Shown: in pieces, positions 1 to 7,084 of the stretch | How the letters are laid out: every line of letters starts with the position of its first letter | Position numbering within the stretch: the first letter of the stretch is position 1 | Origin: Pseudomonas sp. ACM7 | GTDB lineage: Bacteria; Pseudomonadota; Gammaproteobacteria; Pseudomonadales; Pseudomonadaceae | Direction of reading: 5' to 3' | Assembly (NCBI RefSeq): GCF_004136015.1 | Contig: NZ_CP024866.1 | Span: 739,361-803,360, forward strand | Length of the DNA: 64,000 nt | Position numbers and translations under genes: made by a program | Notes under the pieces: model-generated | The model's database searches: none | What the model was told of the DNA's origin: nothing | What the model saw: only the letters and a program-made list of their open reading frames with translations

Positions 1-202
1 GCTGAGTCAGTCGCTGAAGGGCTTCTTCTGGTGCTCGGTGCTGATCGCCACGGTCAGCACGCTGTGCGGGATCCTTGCGCCGATTGTCTTCGACCTGCCT
101 ATCCCGTCCGGCGCCGCGATCATTCTGGTGGCCGGTATCGCCTTCGCTCTCGCCGCCATTGCGCGTGGCGTTGTCCCCAGCCTGAAAGGGAATCTCGGAT
201 AA
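1..202 (+). CDS. fpvE: FpvE-like ABC transporter permease, C-terminal end (partial)
   Basis: The reading frame is open from the window edge to the TAA at 200-202 and gives about 66 residues. It has two hydrophobic stretches (around WCSVLIATVSTLCGILAP and AAIILVAGIAFALAAIA), as in the last membrane helices of ABC-3/ZnuB-type metal permeases. The next gene starts on the base after the stop codon and encodes a metal-binding periplasmic protein. This order matches fpvE-fpvF of the fpvCDEF transporter, which handles iron released from ferripyoverdine in the periplasm. The name rests on this context and on the nearby pvd genes. The 5' part lies outside the window. Confidence 0.7.
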   Translation, partial: LSQSLKGFFWCSVLIATVSTLCGILAPIVFDLPIPSGAAIILVAGIAFALAAIARGVVPSLKGNLG

Positions 203-1117
203 ATGTTTTTTACTTTGCGTCAATTGACCCTGGCATTGACCTTCACATTGCCCCTGTGCGGGCTGGTCAACACAACCTTTGCAGCTGACAGCGTCAAACC
301 GCTGCGCGTGCTGGCGTCCTTGCCGATCACTTATGGTCTGGGCGCAGTCTTGCTCAAAGGCACCGATGTCAACCTTGAACGTGCCGCGCCGGCGAATTTG
401 CCCGGTAGCCGTCAGACCGCGTACTTCACGGGTCGTGGCGCGCCGGCGCTGGCCAAACTGGCGACCAACGCCGATGCGGTGATCGGCCTGCGCTCGTTGT
501 GGGCGGATGATCCGCTGTATCCGATCTCCCGGCGTAGCAACATCCGCATCATTGAAATCGACGCCGCCCGCCCGGTGGACGGCGCCCTGCCCGGCATCGC
601 CGTGCAACCCGGCAACAAAGTTGATGGGTTGAACAGTCAGCCGTGGTTTTCCAGCAACAATATGGGGCGGATGGCGGACGTTATGGCGGCGGACCTGGTG
701 CGCCTGGCGCCCGAGGCAAAGCCGAAGATCGAGGCTAACCTGGCGACGCTCAAACAGCGCTTGCTCAAGCTCAGCGCTGACAGCGAAGCGCGGTTGGCCA
801 GTGCCGATAACCTCAGCGTGATGAGCCTGAGCGATCACTTTGGCTATCTGATCGGCGGCCTCAACCTGGAACTGATCGGCCTCGATGCGCGGCCGGACGC
901 CGAGTGGACACCTGAAGCGCTCAATCAATTGGGTGCGATGCTCAAGGACAATGACGTGGCGGTGGTGCTGCATCACCGACAGCCGTCGGATGCGGTGAAA
1001 GCGGTGATTGCTGAGGCTGGGAGTCGGTTGGTGGTGTTGAGTGTGGATGCGGCGGATCCGGTGGCCGAGCTGGAGGGGAATGTGGATTTGGTGATCAAGG
1101 GGTTGAGCGGGGCGTAA
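203..1117 (+). CDS. fpvF: FpvF-like periplasmic metal-binding protein
   Basis: A 304-residue protein with a Sec signal peptide (hydrophobic core LTLALTFTLPLCGLV, cleavage near TTFAADS). The body resembles the ZnuA/TroA-type cluster A-1 solute-binding family. The ATG directly follows the stop of the permease gene, and AAAGGG at 185-190 can serve as ribosome binding site, so the two are co-translated. In P. aeruginosa FpvC and FpvF are the two periplasmic proteins of the FpvCDEF transporter, which take part in removing iron from pyoverdine and passing it to the inner-membrane permease. Symbol by synteny: fpvE upstream, mbtH-like gene and pvdH downstream. A REP pair and a terminator follow. Confidence 0.75.
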   Translation: MFFTLRQLTLALTFTLPLCGLVNTTFAADSVKPLRVLASLPITYGLGAVLLKGTDVNLERAAPANLPGSRQTAYFTGRGAPALAKLATNADAVIGLRSLWADDPLYPISRRSNIRIIEIDAARPVDGALPGIAVQPGNKVDGLNSQPWFSSNNMGRMADVMAADLVRLAPEAKPKIEANLATLKQRLLKLSADSEARLASADNLSVMSLSDHFGYLIGGLNLELIGLDARPDAEWTPEALNQLGAMLKDNDVAVVLHHRQPSDAVKAVIAEAGSRLVVLSVDAADPVAELEGNVDLVIKGLSGA

Positions 1118-1141
1118 CGTCAGTTGGACCGCGTTATCGTT

Positions 1142-1219
1142 CTTCGCGAGCAAGCCCGCTCCCACATTGGATTTGTGGCGCGACACAGATCCAATGTGGG
1201 AGCAGGCTTGCTCGCGAAG
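1142..1219. repeat. REP pair (BIME) after fpvF
   Basis: Two inverted copies of the Pseudomonas REP core, CTTCGCGAGCAAGCCCGCT at 1142-1160 and its complement ending at 1219, enclose a short spacer. The second copy has one substitution (GCAGGC for GCGGGC). It lies between convergent genes. Confidence 0.9.
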
Positions 1220-1252
1220 GCGGCCTCACAAGCAACACACATTCCAGATATG

Positions 1253-1293
1253 AAAAAGCCCGCTGACCTTCTCGGTTCAGCGGGCTTCTTTTT
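1253..1293. terminator. bidirectional rho-independent terminator between fpvF and mbtH
   Basis: AAGCCCGCTGA pairs with TCAGCGGGCTT across a 9-10 base loop. The stem is flanked by an A-run on the left and a T-run (CTTTTTG) on the right, so it can end transcription from both convergent genes. Confidence 0.85.
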
Positions 1294-1303
1294 GCGCGGT
1301 GAC

Positions 1304-1531
1304 TCAGTGAGCCACAGCCGCTTGTTCTTCCATCTTCTGGCGCAAGCTCAGTGGACGCATGTCAGTCCAGGTTTCTTCAATGTAAGCCAGGCATTCCTTT
1401 TTCAGGCCGCTCTTGCCCACGGTGCGCCAGCCTGCAGGCACGGCTTTGTAGTCGGGCCAGATCGAGTACTGCTCTTCGTGGTTGACCACGACCTGAAAGA
1501 GGATGTCCTCGCGGTCGAATACTGAAGTCAT
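1304..1531 (-). CDS. MbtH-like protein of the pyoverdine pathway
   Basis: A 75-residue protein with the MbtH family signature: an N-terminal [15 protein letters not shown], then PAGW and a WTDMRP C-terminal segment. MbtH-like proteins bind NRPS adenylation domains and help their folding and activity. The P. aeruginosa counterpart (PA2412) is needed for full pyoverdine production. The ATG at 1529-1531 is chosen because GGAGAAACACC precedes it; the frame stays open a little further upstream. It lies 81 bp downstream of pvdH and has its own iron-starvation box, so it can be transcribed with pvdH or alone. The likely client is PvdL at 11559-24542, with other pyoverdine NRPSs outside the window. 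Confidence 0.92.
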   Translation of the reverse strand: MTSVFDREDILFQVVVNHEEQYSIWPDYKAVPAGWRTVGKSGLKKECLAYIEETWTDMRPLSLRQKMEEQAAVAH

Positions 1532-1591
1532 GGTGTTTCTCCATCGCTGTAGGGTGGGCTGCACTGCGTGCGCAGCCGTTATGTAGAAGGA

Positions 1592-1615
1592 ACGTTAGAG
1601 GCGCTGAAAAATTTA
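1592..1615 (-). promoter_or_regulatory. iron-starvation (PvdS) box before the mbtH-like gene
   Basis: On the minus strand the sequence is TAAAT-N16-CGT, the consensus for promoters read by the sigma factor PvdS. The TAA of TAAAT is also the stop codon of pvdH (1613-1615). The box ends 61 bp before the mbtH-like start codon. Confidence 0.8.
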
Positions 1616-3025
1616 GAGGCTGGCGGTGGCAGCGGCCATGGCTCGGCCGAAAATCTCGGCCACCCGATCGATTTCCGCGGCAGTGATCACCAGCGGCGGC
1701 AGGAAGCGCACCACGCCGCCATGACGCCCGCCCAGTTCGAGGATCAAGCCGCGCTTGAGGCATTCACGCTGCACCAGCGGCGACAGACGACCGAAGATCG
1801 GCGGATGACCCAGCGCATCCGGCTCGCCAGTCGGATCGACCAGCTCAACACCCAGCATCAAGCCGCGCCCCCGAATATCACCCAGCTGCGGGAAGTCCCG
1901 TTGCAGGATGCGCAGGTGTTCGCTCAAGCGTTCGCCCATGGCGGCAGCGTGCTCGCAGACCTTGTGTTCGGTCAGGTAACGCATCACCGCAGAACCTGCG
2001 GCCATGGCCATCTGATTGCCGCGGAAGGTCCCGGCATGGGCGCCCGGCAGCCAGGTGTCGAGCCAGTCGCGATAGACCACCACGGCCAACGGCAAACTGC
2101 CACCGATGGCTTTGGACATGACCACTACGTCGGGAATGATCCCGGCGTGTTCGAAGGCGAACATCTTGCCGGTGCGGGCAAAACCGCTCTGAATCTCGTC
2201 GACGATCAGCGCGACACCGGCCTTTTCGGTAATCCGTCGCAGGCCGCGCAACCAATCAAGATCGGCCGGGATCACCCCACCCTCGCCCTGCACCGCTTCA
2301 ACGATCACCGCGGCCGGCAATTGCACACCGGCCTCTGGATCATTGAGCAGGTTTTCCAGGTAGTTGAGATTGACCTGCACACCTTGCGCGCCGCCGAGAC
2401 CGAACGGGCAGCGATAATTGTAAGGATATGGCATGAACTGCACACCGCTGCTGAGCAAGGCGCCCAAGGGTTTTTTCGGCCCCAGACTGCCCATCAGGCT
2501 CAGCGCGCCTTGGCTCATGCCGTGATAACCGCCCTGGAACGACAACACGGTGCTGCGTCCGGTGGCGGTGCGCACCAGTTTCAGCGCGGCTTCCACCGCG
2601 TCGGTGCCGGTCGGGCCACAGAACTGGATCCTGGCTTCAGCGGCCAAAGCCAGCGGCAGCAGACTGAACAGGTCCTGAACGAACTGATCCTTGACCGGGG
2701 TGGTCAGGTCGAGGGTGTGCAGCGGCAGTTCATCCGTCAGCACTTGCTGGATCGCTTCGATCACCACCGGATGGTTGTGCCCAAGGGCCAACGTCCCTGC
2801 GCCGGCCAGGCAGTCGATGAAACGGCGGCCTTCGACGTCTTCGACATAAATGCCCTTGGCACGCTTGAGGGCCAGGGGAATGCGTCGCGGATAGCTGCGG
2901 GCATTCGATTCCTGCTGGTTTTGACGGGCCAGCAGCGGCGATTCGTTGAACTGATAAAGCGTCTCGGTCGGCGCCGGAGTGATCCGGGCCGACTGATCTT
3001 CCATAAGGCTGGTAGCGACTGACAT
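1613..3025 (-). CDS. pvdH: diaminobutyrate--2-oxoglutarate aminotransferase PvdH
   Basis: A 470-residue class-III PLP-dependent aminotransferase. It makes L-2,4-diaminobutyrate from aspartate semialdehyde and glutamate. Visible signatures are GPTGTDAVEAALKL, VIVDEIQSGFARTG (the Asp that contacts the PLP ring) and MSKAIGGSLPLAV (the Schiff-base Lys). Dab is the third residue loaded by PvdL, so this gene supplies the chromophore precursor. The start MSVATSLMEDQ at 3023-3025 is preferred over one 14 codons upstream because it matches the known PvdH N-terminus; the upstream start would overlap the iron-starvation box. A PvdS-type box lies 37-60 bp upstream, and the mbtH-like gene follows in the same direction. 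Confidence 0.93.
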   Translation of the reverse strand: MSVATSLMEDQSARITPAPTETLYQFNESPLLARQNQQESNARSYPRRIPLALKRAKGIYVEDVEGRRFIDCLAGAGTLALGHNHPVVIEAIQQVLTDELPLHTLDLTTPVKDQFVQDLFSLLPLALAAEARIQFCGPTGTDAVEAALKLVRTATGRSTVLSFQGGYHGMSQGALSLMGSLGPKKPLGALLSSGVQFMPYPYNYRCPFGLGGAQGVQVNLNYLENLLNDPEAGVQLPAAVIVEAVQGEGGVIPADLDWLRGLRRITEKAGVALIVDEIQSGFARTGKMFAFEHAGIIPDVVVMSKAIGGSLPLAVVVYRDWLDTWLPGAHAGTFRGNQMAMAAGSAVMRYLTEHKVCEHAAAMGERLSEHLRILQRDFPQLGDIRGRGLMLGVELVDPTGEPDALGHPPIFGRLSPLVQRECLKRGLILELGGRHGGVVRFLPPLVITAAEIDRVAEIFGRAMAAATASL

Positions 3026-3061
3026 CTCTCGACCCCTCAATAAGGTTTTCCTGTTCTGGAA

Positions 3062-3085
3062 ACGCATCAGGGCGCCGAGGATTTA
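3062..3085 (-). promoter_or_regulatory. iron-starvation (PvdS) box before pvdH
   Basis: On the minus strand it reads TAAAT, 16 bases, then CGT, preceded by CT as in the published consensus CTAAAT. It lies 37 bp upstream of the chosen pvdH start. Confidence 0.88.
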
Positions 3086-3102
3086 GACCCTCGATCAGCT
3101 TT

Positions 3103-3588
3103 CTATGAGGGGGGTGTCAGCGCTTTGTGCATGGGGATGGCGTGGAGCCCCGCCACCGTGAAGGTTTCAGCGCAAGGCTGGTAACCCAGATGACGGTAAA
3201 ACGCTTCGCTGGTGCGGGTGCTATTGAGTCGGGCTTGACGCAACCCCCGATCGGTCAACCAGCCTTCGAGGTCGCGCACCAGTGCTTGCCCGGCCCCACG
3301 CCGAAACCATTCCGGCTGCACGTAACAGAACGCGACCTTGCCGCTGATCGCAGCCATCGCGACGCCGACCGGTTTGTCGTGCAACAGGGCGATGTTCAGG
3401 TACAACCGCTCGTCGGCCAACCAGGGCTGCACGTGTTCGATGGTTTTGTTGTGGGTCCAGGTGGCGACGGTGAGCGGATCGTTGCGATGGTCAAGCGCGC
3501 AACCCACGCGAATGGAGCGCTCGACGATCCGGCTGATGATGCCGGCATCGGCGGGGGTTGCCTTGCAAATGTGTAGGGGGGCATACAT
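3103..3588 (-). CDS. GNAT-family N-acetyltransferase
   Basis: A 161-residue single-domain GNAT protein. The acetyl-CoA-binding motif A is visible as CYVQPEWFRRGAGQALVRDLEGWL, followed by a motif B-like SEAFYRHLGYQPC, the usual end of the fold. The ATG at 3586-3588 has GAGGT about 10 bases upstream. The substrate cannot be told from sequence. It lies just upstream of pvdH on the same strand, but the pvdH iron-starvation box sits in between, so the two are probably separate units. No siderophore-specific feature was seen. Confidence 0.85.
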   Translation of the reverse strand: MYAPLHICKATPADAGIISRIVERSIRVGCALDHRNDPLTVATWTHNKTIEHVQPWLADERLYLNIALLHDKPVGVAMAAISGKVAFCYVQPEWFRRGAGQALVRDLEGWLTDRGLRQARLNSTRTSEAFYRHLGYQPCAETFTVAGLHAIPMHKALTPPS

Positions 3589-3695
3589 GGCGCTGTTACC
3601 TCAATCCATTGAGAAAAAGCTGCCGGGGACGATAGCGTTGTGGCGAGTGGATGGCTAATGGAGAGACGTTACATTTGGTGTGCAACACAAAACCA

Positions 3696-3803
3696 GTGTG
3701 GGAGCGGGCTTGCTCCGGGCGGCGTTCCGACGAAGGCGGACTCCCAGCCAACATCATCGTTGAATGTTAAACCGCTTTCGCGAGCAAGCCCGCTCCCACA
3801 TTT
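3696..3803. repeat. REP pair downstream of the histidine kinase gene
   Basis: One REP core GTGTGGGAGCGGGCTTGCTC at about 3696-3715 is followed, 60 bp on, by an inverted copy CGCGAGCAAGCCCGCTCCCA. The first copy has lost the CGCGAAG end and continues as CGGGCGGCGTTCCGACG, a variant end also seen (inverted) at 34725. Confidence 0.85.
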
Positions 3804-3818
3804 GCTCTGCGGTGCTTG

Positions 3819-5141
3819 TTAGATGGGTTGCAACGGCATGGTCAGTTCGACTCGCAACCCGTCCGGTCGACTGTCGAAATGCAGGGTGCAACCGCAGCGC
3901 TGGACGATCGCCTGAACAATCGCCAGACCCAGGCCGCAACCGGTGCTCTGCCCGTTGCGCCAGAAGCGTTGGGTCAGGTGTTGCAGGTCGTCTTCGGCAA
4001 TCCCCGGGCCGTGGTCGCGAACCAAAAAGTGCACACGACTGCCAGTGGTTTCCAGGCTCAGCTCCACCGCCCCTTCGCCAGGGGTATGACGCAGTGCGTT
4101 GTCCAGCAGGTTGCGCAACGCCGCAATCGACAAAACTGCTGGCATTTGCACCGGTGCAGCGGAGAATTTGCTCGGCATCTGAAATTTGATCCGCTGACGA
4201 TCACCACTGGCGGCGTCCTGAATCGCCAGTTTCGCCACCTGCTCGGCGCTGCATTGCACGCCGTCATCGAACGACAGACTGCCCTCGACCCGCGCCAGCA
4301 ACAGCAATTGTTCAAGGGTCCGGTGCAGGCGATCGGCGCCCTCTTCGGCCCGGGCCAGGGATTGATCCCGGGCCGCGCCGTCAGTCATGCGCGCCACTTG
4401 CAGGTGGGTCTTGATCGCCGTCAGCGGGCTGCGTAACTCGTGGGCGGCGTCACCGGTCAAGCGGCGTTCCCGTTCGATGGTCTTTCCGATCCGTTGGAAC
4501 AGCTGATTCTGGGTGTCCAGCAACGGTTGCAGTTCGCTGGGCAGCGGCTGGATTTGCAAGGGTTCGAGAGAATCGGCACTGCGGCGCATCAAGGCATCGC
4601 GCATGCGGTTGAGCGGCGCCAGCCCCTGGCCGATCCCCAGCCAGAGCAGGCACAGGCAGCCGAGCAAGGCCACGCCCACCGGCACCGAAGCCGCCAGCAG
4701 GATCGACATGTTCAGCGCCTCCCGCTCGATCTGCCGATCAGCGGTGGTGATGCGCACGTCGCCGCGGGCCAGGGTGAAACTGCGCCACGGCGCGCCATCA
4801 ATCATCTGGTCGTGAAAGCCCATTTTCTCGGCTTCGAGGGTTTGTTGCGGATCGGTGTGACTGCGGGCGAGGATTTCGCCGCGCAATGAACTGACCTGGC
4901 AGGCCATGCCGCCGGGGAGGTTCAGTTGTTCAGCGCTGAAATGGGTGCCCTCGCCCTTGCTCGGCAATGGCGGCAATTGCTCCATCAAGCCGGCGACCAT
5001 GCGTGCCGAGGCCACCAGCCGCTGGTCGAGGGAAAACATCATCTGATTGCGCAGGTCGCTGAGCATCCAGGCCGCTGCCAGGGCCCAGATCAGGGCAAAA
5101 GCGGCGCCGAGTGTCAGGCTCAGGCGCAAACGCAGGCTCAT
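3819..5141 (-). CDS. two-component sensor histidine kinase (PA2480-like)
   Basis: A 440-residue inner-membrane kinase. Order of parts: TM1 (about residues 8-27), a periplasmic sensor of about 120 residues, TM2 (about 145-170), a short linker, the dimerisation/phosphoacceptor helix (GDAAHELRSPLTAIK, His about residue 235), then HATPase (N box LLDNALRHTP, G1 DHGPGI, G2 GCGLGLAIV). The ATG at 5139-5141 overlaps the regulator's stop codon as TGATG; a GTG one codon upstream is also possible. It is translationally coupled to the regulator. The pair lies next to dsbD2-tlpA-dsbG, as PA2479/PA2480 do in P. aeruginosa, so envelope thiol stress is a plausible but unproven signal. Confidence 0.88.
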   Translation of the reverse strand: MSLRLRLSLTLGAAFALIWALAAAWMLSDLRNQMMFSLDQRLVASARMVAGLMEQLPPLPSKGEGTHFSAEQLNLPGGMACQVSSLRGEILARSHTDPQQTLEAEKMGFHDQMIDGAPWRSFTLARGDVRITTADRQIEREALNMSILLAASVPVGVALLGCLCLLWLGIGQGLAPLNRMRDALMRRSADSLEPLQIQPLPSELQPLLDTQNQLFQRIGKTIERERRLTGDAAHELRSPLTAIKTHLQVARMTDGAARDQSLARAEEGADRLHRTLEQLLLLARVEGSLSFDDGVQCSAEQVAKLAIQDAASGDRQRIKFQMPSKFSAAPVQMPAVLSIAALRNLLDNALRHTPGEGAVELSLETTGSRVHFLVRDHGPGIAEDDLQHLTQRFWRNGQSTGCGLGLAIVQAIVQRCGCTLHFDSRPDGLRVELTMPLQPI

Positions 5142-5824
5142 CACTTTTTCAATACCTCTGCGCCATCGGCCGGCCCCAGGCGATAGCCCAGGCCGCGCAC
5201 CGTCTCGACAATGCCATTGCCGAGTTTGCGCCGCAGGTGATGGATATGCACGTTGAGAGCGTTGCTTTCCAGCTCATCGTTAAAACCATAAACGCTGTCT
5301 TTCAGTTGCTCGGTCGACAGCACCCGGCCCCGATTATGCAGCAAGGCCTGCAACAACGACTGCTCACGACGGGACAGGTCCACCGGCTGGCCCGCAAGGG
5401 TGGTTTCGCGGCTACTCGGGTCGTACGTCAGGGCACCGTGCTCGATCAGGTTGACACTGCGTCCTGCCACCCGTCGCAACAGGGTATGCAAGCGTGCCGC
5501 GAGCTCGCGCAGATCGAACGGCTTGAGCAGGTAATCGTCGGCACCGGCCTGCAAACCGTCGACGCGGTCGGTGACCGAATCCCGGGCGGTGAGGATCAAC
5601 ACCGGGATTTCCAGACCGCTGTGTCGCAACTGCTGCAGCAGCTTCAAACCGTCTTCATCGGGTAGACCGAGGTCGAGCACCATCACATCGAATTCGGCGA
5701 CCTTGAGCATCGCCCGGGCCGCCGACGCGGTGGCGACATGCTCCACGGTCAGGCCCTGTGCGGTGAGGCCGGCAACGATACCGCTGGCAATCAGCTCATC
5801 GTCTTCGCAAACCAGTACGTGCAT
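5141..5824 (-). CDS. OmpR-family response regulator (PA2479-like)
   Basis: A 227-residue regulator. The receiver domain has acidic pocket CEDDE, phospho-acceptor Asp in VMVLDLGLPDEDG, and KPFD with the conserved Lys. A winged-helix DNA-binding domain follows (about 130-220, ending ALNVHIHHLRRKLG...VRGLGYRLG). The start at 5822-5824 follows GGAG; the frame is open further upstream but without a ribosome site. It forms an operon with the kinase downstream. The 209-bp gap to the divergent Sel1-repeat gene should hold its promoter. Regulation of the nearby dsb genes is an inference from the conserved neighbourhood. Confidence 0.9.
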   Translation of the reverse strand: MHVLVCEDDELIASGIVAGLTAQGLTVEHVATASAARAMLKVAEFDVMVLDLGLPDEDGLKLLQQLRHSGLEIPVLILTARDSVTDRVDGLQAGADDYLLKPFDLRELAARLHTLLRRVAGRSVNLIEHGALTYDPSSRETTLAGQPVDLSRREQSLLQALLHNRGRVLSTEQLKDSVYGFNDELESNALNVHIHHLRRKLGNGIVETVRGLGYRLGPADGAEVLKK

Positions 5825-6033
5825 GGGAACTCCATGAGCAAAGACCCTAGTCAAACAGGTGAGGATTAAGTCGCAATTATGGCAAGGGCTTCGGCTGACG
5901 AGAAGCAGGGCTTGCATTCACGTCGCAGGATCAATTCAACGCAATACATATATACCGCACCCGTGCGTCCCCTTCTCAATAGCCTGTGTCGGGTAGTACT
6001 TAAATTCAACTCGACTCAATACAGGTATCCATC

Positions 6034-6975
6034 ATGTATTCCCATGCAAGTGCTTTAACGATTCTGTTCAATCTGTTTGACGCCCTGAGCGCGCTGGCAA
6101 CCCAAGGCAACGATCAGCCAAAAGAAGCGATAACCAAGGGCCTGGCCCTGTACAACCTGGGCGAATTCATCCAGGCGAAGCCTTATCTGACGGTTGCCGC
6201 CGTCGCGGGAGACCGTGCGTCGCAATATGCGTTGGGGGAGGTGACAAGGCGTCAGGCGGGCAGCATCACCGACGAAGCAAAAGACTGGTATCGACTCGCT
6301 GGTGCCCAGAATCATGTTTATGCCCTGATGCGACTGGGCGACGAAGCCTCGCTCAGGAAAGCAAAGGAACTGGCCCAGGCCAATGCCGCTCAAGCCATGC
6401 TTGAGTTGTACGAGCTGGACCAGAACATTGAAACATTGAAAAAAGCTGCGGATGCCGGCTCCCTGGAGGGCCAGTACATTCTCGCGGTCAAGTACGACCA
6501 GGACGAAACGCTCATTTCCGACAGTGAGCAACGTCGATCCACCATCGATGCGCTGCTGAAAAAAGCCGCCGACGCCGGTTTTTCGAAAGCGGTCCACTGG
6601 TACACCAACCGTACCCCGATCAACCAGGATCTTCCTCTGAGGCGCCAATGGCTGGAAAAACGCGCACAGCTCAATGACGTGAACGGCGTATTGAATTACG
6701 GTTTCGCACTCAGCGGTTTCTATCAAGATGACAGCGGTGTCGATAACGAATATGGCTTCACGAAGGATCTGGTCAAAGGCTATGGGTTGATCTGGCTGGT
6801 CGTCGAAACCACCAAAGAGCTGTCTCGACACGATAGCGCCAGACAATACCTTGACGATATCGCCGAGGAGATGACGACTGATCAAATAACTGCCGCCAAA
6901 GCCTTCGCGCAGCAATGGAAAACGACTCATCCCCCGATGTCCGAATTCAGGCTGACCTATAGCGACATTGCCTGA
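6034..6975 (+). CDS. Sel1-like repeat protein
   Basis: A 313-residue protein of tandem helix-hairpin repeats. Several units follow the Sel1 pattern: YLTVAAVAGDRASQYALGE, WYRLAGAQNHVYALMRLGD, LKKAADAGSLEGQYILAVK and LKKAADAGFSKAVHWYT. Such repeats act as protein-interaction scaffolds. The N-terminus is mildly hydrophobic but is not a clear signal peptide. It sits between the regulator gene and dsbD2, which are adjacent in P. aeruginosa, so it may be a lineage-specific addition. Its codon usage and GC content look slightly lower than in the flanking genes. Function is unknown. Confidence 0.75.
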   Translation: MYSHASALTILFNLFDALSALATQGNDQPKEAITKGLALYNLGEFIQAKPYLTVAAVAGDRASQYALGEVTRRQAGSITDEAKDWYRLAGAQNHVYALMRLGDEASLRKAKELAQANAAQAMLELYELDQNIETLKKAADAGSLEGQYILAVKYDQDETLISDSEQRRSTIDALLKKAADAGFSKAVHWYTNRTPINQDLPLRRQWLEKRAQLNDVNGVLNYGFALSGFYQDDSGVDNEYGFTKDLVKGYGLIWLVVETTKELSRHDSARQYLDDIAEEMTTDQITAAKAFAQQWKTTHPPMSEFRLTYSDIA

Positions 6976-7084
6976 TCCCGCCGGGCGCCAATCACCGAAG
7001 ACGGCCATCGACGTCTTGCGTTAACCCCCGGTTAATCGCTGGCCATCATCTTGGGCGAAGTGTGTAAACCTCAAGGCGTTGTCG

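Noticed and set aside
1568..3022. A 484-codon open frame antisense to pvdH
   Set aside because: It mirrors pvdH, whose aminotransferase motifs are unmistakable; the antisense product shows His/Gln-rich low-complexity sequence only.
3589..3818. Small open frames between the GNAT gene and the kinase gene
   Set aside because: They are formed by REP sequences and have no coding signal.
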